Positions 7,645 through 14,148 are shown, numbered from the stretch's first letter. The stretch: DNA of 64,000 nucleotides from Amycolatopsis pretoriensis (GCF_900107925.1 NZ_FNUJ01000007.1:372001-436000); one strand, 5' to 3'. The notes: generated by a model not told the origin, from the letters alone. Translations and numbers: made by a program.

Positions 7645-8033
7645 GCTGCCGTGTCGGGCTCGGCGGGGCGGCGGTGCACCAGCCGGGCAATCCGACGGGA
7701 CAACGTCCGGCGGTGGGCGGCGCGGTCGCGTTGGCGCGGAATCTGGTCGGCGAGCCCTTCGCGGTAGATGAGGTCAGCCACGTCGATCGGCTGGCGACCT
7801 TCCTCCGGGTCGTCCGGGGGAGGCTCGGCTAGGGCACGCTTGTGGATCTTGCATGGCCTGCAGATGCGGGATGGCCCGACCGCGCCCGGCGCGGGGATGA
7901 GCTGATCATCACAGAGGGTGGGGAGCCGGACGTCATCGCGCTCGACGGCGATGGCTTCTTCGGGGACTTCATGTTCAACATGCGTGGTTGTGCATGTGAC
8001 TGGGATGGATGCCCTGGTGGCGGGTTTGGTCAT
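7641..8033 (-). CDS. hypothetical protein, first gene of the regulator operon
   Basis: A 130-residue protein from ATG 8033. The centre holds ICRPCKIH, a C-x2-C-x2-H that with an earlier Cys could bind a metal. The C-terminal third is very basic (RQRDRAAHRRTLSRRIARLVHRR), suggesting nucleic-acid contact. It is coupled by GTGA to the multi-HTH regulator and is probably the first gene of the run from 8033 down to 5957. Confidence 0.5.
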   Translation of the reverse strand: MTKPATRASIPVTCTTTHVEHEVPEEAIAVERDDVRLPTLCDDQLIPAPGAVGPSRICRPCKIHKRALAEPPPDDPEEGRQPIDVADLIYREGLADQIPRQRDRAAHRRTLSRRIARLVHRRPAEPDTAA

Positions 8034-8318
8034 GGGATTGGTCCCCGTGGTCGGCTCCCCGGCTCATCGGCCCGTGGGATGCGGTCATGTGGTGAGGCAG
8101 CGGACGCGAATGGATCGGGGGCCCGCTCGCGTCCGCCGCCCGTCTGGGGGGGGCGGCGACCGACGGGGAGTCAAGCCGGGATGCGGTCCGAGGGGGTTTG
8201 GATAAGAACCGCTATCCCGGCGACTCAACCACGGGTCGGTCGCCGCCCGGCGGGTTGTCCCCGGGGCCTAGGAACGCCGTGTCAAGCGGACCCCGGGGAC
8301 GGCCTTGGCGGGCTGGTT
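8034..8318. other. intergenic stretch with one long stem-loop
   Basis: No supportable gene is seen in these 285 bases. An inverted repeat (gtccccgggg at 8257-8266, ccccggggac at 8291-8300) could form a 10-bp stem with a 24-base loop just downstream of the small minus-strand gene at 8319-8582, so it may end that transcript. The promoter of the 8033 operon should also lie here, but no clear -10/-35 pair stands out. Confidence 0.35.
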
Positions 8319-8582
8319 TCAGGCGCCGGATGGCACGGGAGCCAAGTGGCGGCCGCGCGCGTGGGCGTCACCGAGCGCGGCAAACTCAAGCAAGGCACGC
8401 GAGAGAGCGCGGGCCTGCTCTCTGTCGAAAGTGCCGGAGCCGCCCGGCGGGATGATGACGACGACCCGGCCAGCGTCGTCGTTCTGCACTCGCGTGTGCC
8501 GGGGGCGCCCAGTGGCGTCGGCGCAGGGGACTTCTCCGAAGCCGGCCGGTCCGCCGGTATCGCCGGTGGTGGTGTGATCCAT
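8319..8582 (-). CDS. small conserved-looking protein divergent from the Scr1-type regulator
   Basis: Eighty-seven residues from ATG 8582, preceded by GAGAGGG. The core is a beta strand VVVIIPPGG followed by a helix DREQARALSRALLEFAAL. Small proteins of this layout are common next to HTH/DUF5753 and DUF397 genes in actinomycetes, so it may be part of that module. That link is inferred from position and general familiarity, not from a named family. Confidence 0.55.
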   Translation of the reverse strand: MDHTTTGDTGGPAGFGEVPCADATGRPRHTRVQNDDAGRVVVIIPPGGSGTFDREQARALSRALLEFAALGDAHARGRHLAPVPSGA

Positions 8583-8674
8583 GGCTCTGCCCTCTCGTGA
8601 CCGGCGCCCGCGGCTCGCACTGACCCATCGGTCGGCGCGGACCCGGATGCAACGTTCCACTAAGCTCGCGGTAC

Positions 8675-8704
8675 GCGGGGTAACCCCGCTGGTGAAATAT
8701 TTCA
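8675..8704. promoter_or_regulatory. two adjacent palindromes in the divergent promoter region (candidate operators)
   Basis: Between the divergent genes at 8582 (minus) and 8818 (plus) lie gcggggt-a-accccgc (8675-8689) and the perfect 12-base palindrome TGAAATATTTCA (8693-8704). A further half-like ATTTCA follows near 8741. The AT-rich palindrome stands out against the GC-rich background and is a candidate binding site for the Scr1-type HTH regulator encoded next door. Confidence 0.4.
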
Positions 8705-8817
8705 TGTGAGCGGCGTGAGTGATATCGCGACATGGGAGATTTCACCCGATCGGCCGACGCCGTCTGTCGTAACTTGGCGGGCATCCGAGGCTGACCATGT
8801 GAGCGCGTGGAGGTGGA

Positions 8818-9696
8818 GTGGCTGACAAGCCCGAGGTCAAGAAGGCTCGGCCGAACATCCGGCAACGGCGGGTCGCCGCCAGACTCAAGGCGTGGCGAGC
8901 CGCGACGGGCAAGACCACGGAGGAAGCCGCCGCGCAGTTGCGATGGAGCGCGGCGAAACTCAACCGGTTCGAGACGGCAGGCCAGATTGCGGGACCTGCG
9001 GAGATCATCGCGCTTGCCGCCATCCTCGGCGTTGACGAAGAGGAACGCGACCGTGTCGTGACCTACGCCGTCAAGGGTCAGGAAGGTCTCGTGTGGTGGC
9101 GTGCCTTTGCCGACGCGGACACGGGCGACGACTTCGCCGACTTCATGGTCACCGAGTCCGACGCTACTGACGTATGGAACAAGGAGGCCCTGTTGATGCC
9201 GGGGCTTCTCCAAGATGAGGACTACATGACCCGCCTCATGCGGGCGTGGAACTCCGATGACGACCGGATTGAGGCTCGGCGTGAACTCCGGCGTCGCCGA
9301 CAAGAGCGAGTCACGTCCGGCGCACTGCGGATCAAGGCCATCATCTACGAAGCGGCGTTCCACCAGCCGTTCGTGTCGCGCGGCCAAAAGGATCACTTGC
9401 TGACCATGGGCGAGTTGCCGAACGTCACGTGGCAAGTCTTGCCGGCCGAGGCCGCCGAGGATGCCCCCGTCAAGACGGAGCAGGGCAGCCCGGCGGCGGG
9501 CTTCGAGGCGGCCTACCACCTCATGAAGTTCGAGAACGAAGAAGACGTGTCCGCCGTCTACGTCGAGAACCTGACCTCCGGCCTGTACATCGAATCGAGG
9601 CCGGACGTTGAGGCGTATACCCTCAACTTTGAGCGCCTGGAACGTCTGGCGCTGGACCCCAACGCGTCGGCACGGTGGCTTGAACGTGCGCGGTGA
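8818..9696 (+). CDS. Scr1-type HTH regulator (XRE HTH plus DUF5753)
   Basis: A 292-residue protein starting at GTG 8818, with GGAGG about six bases upstream. An N-terminal XRE helix-turn-helix (residues about 12-75: RRVAARLKAWRAATGKTTEE then LRWSAAKLNRFETAG) is followed by the DUF5753 region. Hallmarks of the latter are MPGLLQDEDYMTRL, a charged helix RRELRRRRQERVTSG, the MGELPNVTWQVLP strand, FEAAYHLMKFENEEDVSAVYVE and the C-terminal FERLERLALDP. Proteins of this architecture pair with DUF397 proteins in actinomycetes and behave as regulator/partner modules; the DUF397 gene follows 36 bp downstream. Confidence 0.85.
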   Translation: MADKPEVKKARPNIRQRRVAARLKAWRAATGKTTEEAAAQLRWSAAKLNRFETAGQIAGPAEIIALAAILGVDEEERDRVVTYAVKGQEGLVWWRAFADADTGDDFADFMVTESDATDVWNKEALLMPGLLQDEDYMTRLMRAWNSDDDRIEARRELRRRRQERVTSGALRIKAIIYEAAFHQPFVSRGQKDHLLTMGELPNVTWQVLPAEAAEDAPVKTEQGSPAAGFEAAYHLMKFENEEDVSAVYVENLTSGLYIESRPDVEAYTLNFERLERLALDPNASARWLERAR

Positions 9697-9732
9697 CCCG
9701 ACGCAGCAGTAAGAACAAAGGAAAGGACAACA

Positions 9733-9927
9733 ATGTCCGACATCACCAGTGGCGCCCGCTGGCGAAAGAGCAGTTATAGCGGCGGCGGCGACCAACAGGC
9801 TTGCGTCGAAGTGGCCCAGACCCCGGACGTGACCGCCGTCCGAGACAGCACGGACCCCGCCGGACCGGTCATCGCGGTACCGCACGGTTCGTGGGCGGCA
9901 TTCCTCGACGACGCGGTGGTCCGCTAG
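9733..9927 (+). CDS. DUF397 family protein
   Basis: Sixty-four residues with the complete DUF397 signature: WRKSSYSGGGDQQACVEVA, then VAVRDS-type strand (TAVRDSTDPAGPVI) and the terminal WAAFLDDAV. AAGGAAAGGA lies upstream of the ATG. DUF397 proteins are the usual small partners of Scr1-type HTH regulators and may antagonise them; this gene follows its regulator directly and is closed by a strong terminator. Confidence 0.88.
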   Translation: MSDITSGARWRKSSYSGGGDQQACVEVAQTPDVTAVRDSTDPAGPVIAVPHGSWAAFLDDAVVR

Positions 9928-9947
9928 TCCACCGATAGGTTCGAAGG

Positions 9948-10000
9948 GAACGGCCCCTCGGGCGCGGGAACAAAGGGAACCGCGCCGAGGGGCCGTTCTT
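9948..10000 (+). terminator. rho-independent-type terminator after DUF397 gene
   Basis: The arms gaacggcccctcgggcgcgg (9948-9967) and ccgcgccgaggggccgttc (9980-9998) form a nearly perfect 19-bp stem with a short purine-rich loop, followed by TTAT. It lies 20 bp after the DUF397 stop and between convergent genes, so it may serve both directions. Confidence 0.75.
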
Positions 10001-10069
10001 ATGCGGTCCGCCGGACCCATGGGCGGCCGTGTCGACAGCCTACGTGATCGACGGCTCATGCCTGCTCCG

Positions 10070-10639
10070 TCATGTCGCTAAGCCGTGAAGTCGACGTGCG
10101 GCGGTGTGCACCCGCAATAGACCGGGATACACGTGCTCCCCGCCGAGGCGGTCGACCGGCCCGGCGTCGGTCCGGGTATTCAACACTTCCTGTTGCCGGC
10201 CTCGGTCACGGCGCAGATAGAGCACGTCGGCTTCGCCGACGATCCCCACCGCGAACCGGCATTCGATGCTGCCCACCACGTCGGCAGGGTCGCACCCCGG
10301 CGGCAGAGTGATACCCGTGGCGGCGCGGTATCCCTCGGCAAGGAAGACGTGCGCGACCGGGTCGCCGGGTGGGTCGAACCCGGCCCGTTCCTCCGCCGTG
10401 CCGGTCTCCAACAGGTGCGCGATCCGGGCAAGGTCGCTGGCCTCATTGACCGGCGTCATCGACAGGTCGAGGTATCCGGGTCGGGAATCCGGGGTCCGGC
10501 TGAGCACGTACAGCATCGGGGGCAGCTGGTCCCATCCCCGGTCGTTGTGGCATTCCTCGGCGCCGGCGATGACCCCGGCCACCGTGCCGAGGTCACCCCG
10601 CAGCCCGTGCCGGAACGCAGGCCGCCACTTAGCGGACAC
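10070..10639 (-). CDS. hypothetical phage-element protein
   Basis: A 189-residue protein. GTG 10639 overlaps the stop of the upstream gene by eleven bases and is preferred over the longer reading, whose N terminus is low-complexity. The chain is alpha/beta with a helix RIAHLLETGTAEERAG, strands HVFLAEGYRAATG and CRFAVGIVGEADVLYLRRDRG. No motif is recognised. It is the last gene of the run from 12934 down to 10070. Confidence 0.55.
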   Translation of the reverse strand: MSAKWRPAFRHGLRGDLGTVAGVIAGAEECHNDRGWDQLPPMLYVLSRTPDSRPGYLDLSMTPVNEASDLARIAHLLETGTAEERAGFDPPGDPVAHVFLAEGYRAATGITLPPGCDPADVVGSIECRFAVGIVGEADVLYLRRDRGRQQEVLNTRTDAGPVDRLGGEHVYPGLLRVHTAARRLHGLAT

Positions 10640-11066
10640 CAGCGTCCTCAGGCGTTGTTGTGGCCGTCGCGTCGAGTTCTGCCCCGCCGAACCAGTCGTC
10701 GGGGTCGGCTCCAACGGCGCCCAACGCCGTTTCGAAGACGTCCGCCGCTTCGGAGTGGTACTTCATGCCGTCGATGACGCCCCACACCGACACCGTGAGG
10801 CCGGGGAACTGGGCGATCAGTTGGCGTGTCCCCGCCACCACAGGGTCGGTCAACGTCATGCCGAGGAAGTCCCGCCACCCGGCGAGCACGGCGGGCACTT
10901 CGCTGTCGGGGTACATTCCGGCCGCCGAGCCCGAGAGGATCAGGCTGGAAAACGACGCGTCGAGTGTCCACGTGAGGTCGTCGCAACCGGCCTTGCGGCC
11001 CGCGGCGTTGAGCTCCGCCGTGACACCGGCGTTCACCAGGCCCGTCACGTTCCACGGGATCGTCAT
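10629..11066 (-). CDS. hypothetical phage-element protein
   Basis: A 145-residue protein starting at ATG 11066, which shares a base with the previous stop (TAATG). The N-terminal half holds DDLTWTLDASFSSLILSGS, and the middle helix LAGWRDFLGMTL precedes a strand TVSVWGVID. The C terminus is acidic. Membrane segments and Cys clusters are absent. Function unknown. Confidence 0.55.
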   Translation of the reverse strand: MTIPWNVTGLVNAGVTAELNAAGRKAGCDDLTWTLDASFSSLILSGSAAGMYPDSEVPAVLAGWRDFLGMTLTDPVVAGTRQLIAQFPGLTVSVWGVIDGMKYHSEAADVFETALGAVGADPDDWFGGAELDATATTTPEDAGVR

Positions 11067-11653
11067 TACTGAGCTTGCCTTTCAGTGTCGTTGTCTATGG
11101 GTAGGTATTCGGAGAGGCCGGCCACGACCGCGCGCGCCTTGTCGGCCGGCAGGTCGATCCGCTCGGTCAGGTAGCGGAACAGCCGGTCGTCGAGCACCGC
11201 GCCGGCCATGGTGTTCAAGACGCCCTCACCGTGATCGCGAACCGCGTCCGGTTCAAGAACGCCGAGCTGTTCGCCACCAAGCTCGATCACCACTATCGGC
11301 GTGAACCGGTTGGGGCTCGCCGGATTCAGGTTGCGGCCGATCGCGGGCACCAGGCGAAGCGGTGCGGTCGTGTCGTGATCGCCGACCAGCTGTTGCCGCA
11401 AGTCACGCATGACGACGGTCTTCGCCGCGTCCTCACCGAGTTTCAGACGTTCCGTGAGCAGGCGAATCACGGCGACGGCGTGTTCCGCCTCGGTCGCCCG
11501 GCTCATGCACGTTGCGGCGTACTCGAGCGCCTGCGCTCGGTCTAGGTGGAACGCGCAGTCAGGCCCTACCGTCACGGCCACGCCGTATGTTCCGTCCGGC
11601 AATACGTCCGACCGCACCCACAGGCCGTCGTCTTCATCAGGTGTCGTTGTCAT
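11066..11653 (-). CDS. hypothetical phage-element protein
   Basis: A 195-residue protein whose ATG at 11653 overlaps the TGA of the YkgJ-like gene (ATGA). It opens with an acidic stretch, then a VAVTVGPDCAFHLDRAQALEYA segment that resembles the common actinobacterial pattern of a small beta hairpin followed by a helix, a long amphipathic helix (VIRLLTERLKLGEDAAKTVV), and a C-terminal helical part. No recognised family. Confidence 0.55.
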   Translation of the reverse strand: MTTTPDEDDGLWVRSDVLPDGTYGVAVTVGPDCAFHLDRAQALEYAATCMSRATEAEHAVAVIRLLTERLKLGEDAAKTVVMRDLRQQLVGDHDTTAPLRLVPAIGRNLNPASPNRFTPIVVIELGGEQLGVLEPDAVRDHGEGVLNTMAGAVLDDRLFRYLTERIDLPADKARAVVAGLSEYLPIDNDTERQAQ

Positions 11654-12111
11654 AGCCGCCTCGACCTCGGAACGCCGGTCACGGCGATTGACAGTTCCTC
11701 GATCTGCCGCAGAGCTCGGAACAGCTCCGAGGCGTCGATGGTCGCGTCCGGGATGCAGCCGTGTTCGCAACGCAGGCCACCGCGGATCAGGTCCGAACGG
11801 TCGCGCACCACGCCGAAGACGCGGCAAATCAGAGGCCGGACGTCGTACACCGAACAGGTGTTGAGCGGCGACAACGCCGGGCACCGAGGGGTCTTGCCGG
11901 TCGCGATCAGGGCCTGTAAGCGCTCGTACGACATGTGGACTGGCAAAGTCACCCCCCGGGCGGCAAGCCGCTCACGCTCCAGTTCGGACGCATCGATCGA
12001 CGTGCATGAGTCATGGCACAAGCCCTTGCACTCAATGGCCGGCACCTGCTCGTAAAGGTCTTCGAGCGCGGCGATTGCCTCGGCGCGCGTGGGAATCCGC
12101 TGGCGGCTCAT
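11650..12111 (-). CDS. YkgJ-like Cys-cluster (zinc/iron-chelating) protein
   Basis: A 153-residue protein from ATG 12111, coupled to its neighbours by ATGA at both ends. The Cys arrangement fits the YkgJ/CxxCxxCC-type family: CKGLCHDSC near residue 28, then CPALSPLNTCSVYDVRPLIC (family pattern CP-L-x-CxIYxxRPxxCR) and a C-terminal RCEHGC. Eight cysteines are available for a metal or Fe-S site. Family members are widespread and of uncertain function; some are linked to post-translational or RNA chemistry. Confidence 0.7.
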   Translation of the reverse strand: MSRQRIPTRAEAIAALEDLYEQVPAIECKGLCHDSCTSIDASELERERLAARGVTLPVHMSYERLQALIATGKTPRCPALSPLNTCSVYDVRPLICRVFGVVRDRSDLIRGGLRCEHGCIPDATIDASELFRALRQIEELSIAVTGVPRSRRL

Positions 12112-12329
12112 CGTTTCGCCCCCGCTCGGCCCGAGCCGCGTTGTGGCGGTGTCGCGGCCGCCGGCGGCGTCGCGGCGCCCTCGGTTTCGCGGACGCATAC
12201 CGTGCATCGCCATCCCGTCGACTTGCCGTCTTTCATTCGCTTAGCGTTATGGACGCGCCGGCCTTCGCCGTAGGTGTCGTCCTGGAACCGGTTTGCGCAG
12301 GTGCAACGCCTGATCTCCGTCTTGGACAT
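12108..12329 (-). CDS. small zinc-finger-like protein
   Basis: Seventy-three residues with C-x-C (RCTCANRF) and C-x2-C (WRCTVC) about 33 residues apart, the layout of a small treble-clef or zinc-ribbon. The C-terminal tail is Ala/Pro/Arg-rich. It overlaps the YkgJ-like gene start (ATGA). It may bind nucleic acid, but no family is recognised. Confidence 0.55.
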   Translation of the reverse strand: MSKTEIRRCTCANRFQDDTYGEGRRVHNAKRMKDGKSTGWRCTVCVRETEGAATPPAAATPPQRGSGRAGAKR

Positions 12330-12767
12330 CTAGTTGCCCGCCCGTCCTTCGGCGTTGTCGAGCGTGTCCACGGTGGACATCTGGTCCGGCGCCCAGGCCG
12401 GCCCGAGGCTGCCCGCCTTACGCTGCGCCGCCTTACCCTGTGCCGCGTTCGCTTCGAGGCGATGCCAGACCTCGTGAACCAAGTCGACCCCTGCAATGTC
12501 GGCCAGCCTGATCACGTACATCAGTACGTCCGCGAGACCTTCGGCGATATCACGATCACCGGCAAGGTCCGCGCTGACGCTGTCCGCGTCGTAGATGGTC
12601 GCCAACACGCCGGCCGCTTTGAGAACCAGTCCGCTGACCAGCTGTCGAGGCGGGAAGCCCGCTCGCCACTTCCGTTCACCCACGAAGCTCCGAAGTTCCA
12701 CGGTGAGCGTGAACAGCGAAGGGTCGTCTTTCGCCAAGGTCCGGTAGTAGCCCGGATCGATTGTCAT
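12330..12767 (-). CDS. MazG-like nucleotide pyrophosphohydrolase-fold protein, possibly inactive
   Basis: A 145-residue protein; ATG 12767 overlaps the preceding TAA (TAATG). The middle resembles MazG-like/dCTPase proteins: LRSFVGERKWRAGFPPRQLV followed by LVLKAAGVLATIYD and DIAEGLADVLMYVIRLADIAGVDL. The second metal-binding element (EGLADVLMY, family EELADVLIY) is kept. The first (family E-A-A-E-L-x-E) reads K-A-A-G-V-L-A, so two or three catalytic glutamates are lost. Either the protein is a non-catalytic binder or the role has moved. MazG proteins in phages adjust nucleotide or ppGpp pools. Confidence 0.6.
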   Translation of the reverse strand: MTIDPGYYRTLAKDDPSLFTLTVELRSFVGERKWRAGFPPRQLVSGLVLKAAGVLATIYDADSVSADLAGDRDIAEGLADVLMYVIRLADIAGVDLVHEVWHRLEANAAQGKAAQRKAGSLGPAWAPDQMSTVDTLDNAEGRAGN

Positions 12768-12934
12768 TATTCCCCGTCCTGACGCCGCGCCTGCTGCTTC
12801 CCTTCGCGGCGCTCGCGGCGATTGCCGATTCGTTTGACTTTCTTCACGGCGCCCGACTTCTGTGTCCAGCAGAACCGGCGGCGCCATCGGCTGTGCACGT
12901 CCCGTTCCGCACCCGACCGGGTTCGTCGTTTCAC
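12767..12934 (-). CDS. 55-residue highly basic protein
   Basis: GTG 12934 is preceded by AAGGCGG at normal spacing, and the stop (TAA) overlaps the next ATG as TAATG, which supports a real gene. About 40% of residues are Arg or Lys (VKRRTRSGAERDVHSRWRRR and KKVKRIGNRRERREGK), with one Cys. It lies directly downstream of the permuted tRNA-like RNAs on the same strand and its composition suits RNA or DNA binding. The function is otherwise unknown. Confidence 0.5.
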   Translation of the reverse strand: MKRRTRSGAERDVHSRWRRRFCWTQKSGAVKKVKRIGNRRERREGKQQARRQDGE

Positions 12935-13003
12935 GTTGCACCGCCTTGGAAATAGGGTCGGGCGGCCACGTATCCAGTGACCGCCCGACATGCAAAGTGT
13001 GTA

Positions 13004-13033
13004 ACGGATTAACAGTCCGTTGCCCTCACGGGC
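13004..13033 (-). ncRNA. tRNA-Asn-like anticodon arm with D-arm-like hairpin
   Basis: Reading the minus strand, GCCC-GTGA-GGGC (13033-13022) is followed by one A and then ACGGA-CTGTTAA-TCCGT (13020-13004). The latter is a perfect 5-bp stem with a canonical 7-base anticodon loop, U33 and purine 37, anticodon GTT (Asn). No acceptor stem or T arm fits around it. It may be a structural part of the RNA downstream of the permuted tRNA-like genes, a decayed tRNA, or a decoy for an anticodon-directed enzyme. Confidence 0.35.
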
Positions 13034-13094
13034 GACTTTTGCGCCGTCATTGGGCGCGTCACCACGTTTAAACACGGGGATCAAGTTCATGTTC

Positions 13095-13167
13095 CGTCGC
13101 GCTCTGCCGTTGAGCCACAGCGCCATGATTGGAGGCGCCGGCGGGAATCGAACCCGCAATCTCGACA
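13095..13167 (-). tRNA. circularly permuted tRNA-like gene B (3' half before 5' half)
   Basis: On the minus strand the order is: anticodon-stem 3' strand TGTCG (13167-13163), variable AGATT, T arm GCGGG-TTCGATT-CCCGC, acceptor 3' strand CGGCGCC, discriminator T, encoded CCA (13132-13130), 5-nt spacer ATCAT. Then follow acceptor 5' strand GGCGCTG (13124-13118), TG, D arm GCTC-AACGGCA-GAGC, G, anticodon-stem 5' strand CGACG (13099-13095). Acceptor 7/7 (one G-U), D 4/4, T 5/5 and anticodon stem 5/5 (one G-U) pair. The anticodon loop is interrupted, so no anticodon can be assigned; U33 is not evident. An ordinary tRNA cannot be drawn here in collinear order. Confidence 0.8.
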
Positions 13168-13240
13168 AGGAATCGTCCCCGCGTGGTCGATGTGACGTGC
13201 GGCGGCAATGCTGAGTCTGTGGCAAGAATCTGACATGCGG

Positions 13241-13313
13241 CCCGCTGCCTCTGCCGATTGGGCTACCCGGGCCCGTGGTGCCCGGGGCAGGATTCGAACC
13301 TGCACTGTGCGGG
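13241..13313 (-). tRNA. circularly permuted tRNA-like gene A (3' half before 5' half)
   Basis: On the minus strand: anticodon-stem 3' strand CCCGC (13313-13309), variable ACAGT, T arm GCAGG-TTCGAAT-CCTGC, acceptor 3' strand CCCGGGC, discriminator A, encoded CCA (13278-13276), 3-nt spacer CGG. Then acceptor 5' strand GCCCGGG (13272-13266), TA, D arm with GCC/GGC stem and a GG-containing loop, A26, anticodon-stem 5' strand GCGGG (13245-13241). The acceptor pairs 7/7 by Watson-Crick only, anticodon stem 5/5, T stem 5/5. If the halves are joined through the CA shared by both break ends, the loop reads CCGCAAC (anticodon GCA), but U33 is missing and the discriminator A does not suit tRNA-Cys, so the identity is open. 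Confidence 0.82.
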
Positions 13314-13416
13314 GTTGTTCCGCCTATGAGTCTGAGTCTGAGTCTGAGTCGTTCAGTCTGTGCCAATCCCCAAGCTGCCCAACCTAGGGCCCGAGGGGAA
13401 ACCGTTGGGTCCGCGC

Positions 13417-14148
13417 CTACGCGAACAGGAAGTCGAAGAAGCGGCGGCCAATCTTCACGTCTTCGACCTCGACGGTGTTCGCCGCTTCGCGCGCCATCTT
13501 TACGGCCCGCTGTAGCGTCTCGACGCGTTCGATGAGGATCTTAATGCGGGCGGCCGGCAGTGCGCCACTCCGCTTCACTGTGGTCCATGTGCCCACAATG
13601 ACGTCCTCAAAGTACATTTCCACCTGCGCCTTGTGGTGCTCGGTCGCCGGGGCTTTCTCGTAGCTGCGCGGGAGCTTCTTCGACCTGGTCGTCTCAAACG
13701 GCTCGGTCGACCACGTGTCGGTCGTCTCGTCGTACTCCCACTGCTCCGACGGGTCCAGCACAGGAAGCCTGCGGATGAACGTGTTCAGGCTGACCAACTG
13801 CTTTTCCAGGAACAGCAACACGGCCACCGGCACGTTATCCAAGAGCGTGACGTCACCCACCACCAGATCAGCCGAGGCGTTCCGGTTGGCCGTCTCCTTG
13901 GTGGCCACCGCGTCGAACGCCCGGGTCATCTTCAGGACCACGTCCGCGATGACCGCGCCGGCGCGGACCTGGACGCGCGTGGACTCGGGCGGGAGCGGGT
14001 CCCCACCGTCTTCCTTCGGCCGGTACGTGCGCGAAATGCCGGACAAAAGCGGTTGCTTCTCAAGCAGGTGATCCGCGTTTTTGAGCGCGGCGAACGCCTG
14101 CGCCTTGGCGTCCTTTTCGACCGGCAGGATTTGATGCAGCTTGACCAT
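13417..14148 (-). CDS. conserved-looking protein of unknown function upstream of the permuted tRNA-like genes
   Basis: A 243-residue protein from ATG 14148 with GGAGG 11 bases upstream. It starts MVKLHQILPVEKDAKAQAF, then LLSGISRTYRPKEDGGDPLP, VTLLDNVPVAVLLFLEKQL, LPVLDPSEQWEYDETTDTW, the VGTWTTVKRSGALPAARIK segment and a C-terminal helix. There is no membrane segment, Cys cluster or recognised catalytic motif; the many paired Trp/Tyr/Pro segments suggest a compact all-round fold under strong constraint. Its stop is 104 bp before permuted gene A on the same strand with no intervening gene, so the protein and the tRNA-like RNAs are probably on one transcript. I recall actinobacterial hypothetical proteins with a similar N terminus but cannot name the family with confidence. 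Confidence 0.65.
   Translation of the reverse strand: MVKLHQILPVEKDAKAQAFAALKNADHLLEKQPLLSGISRTYRPKEDGGDPLPPESTRVQVRAGAVIADVVLKMTRAFDAVATKETANRNASADLVVGDVTLLDNVPVAVLLFLEKQLVSLNTFIRRLPVLDPSEQWEYDETTDTWSTEPFETTRSKKLPRSYEKAPATEHHKAQVEMYFEDVIVGTWTTVKRSGALPAARIKILIERVETLQRAVKMAREAANTVEVEDVKIGRRFFDFLFA

Noticed and set aside
13095..13313. Permuted group I intron-exon (PIE) arrangement as the splicing mechanism
   Set aside because: Flanks are short and shared (72 nt between units), the exon ends lack the expected U before the splice site and a complete P3-P8 core could not be identified; kept only as a possibility to test.
13241..13416. Ordinary collinear tRNA using the sequence upstream of unit A as its 5' half
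   Set aside because: Only 5 of 7 acceptor pairs form, the D arm is not recognisable and a (tgagtc) tandem repeat occupies the anticodon region, while the permuted pairing is perfect.
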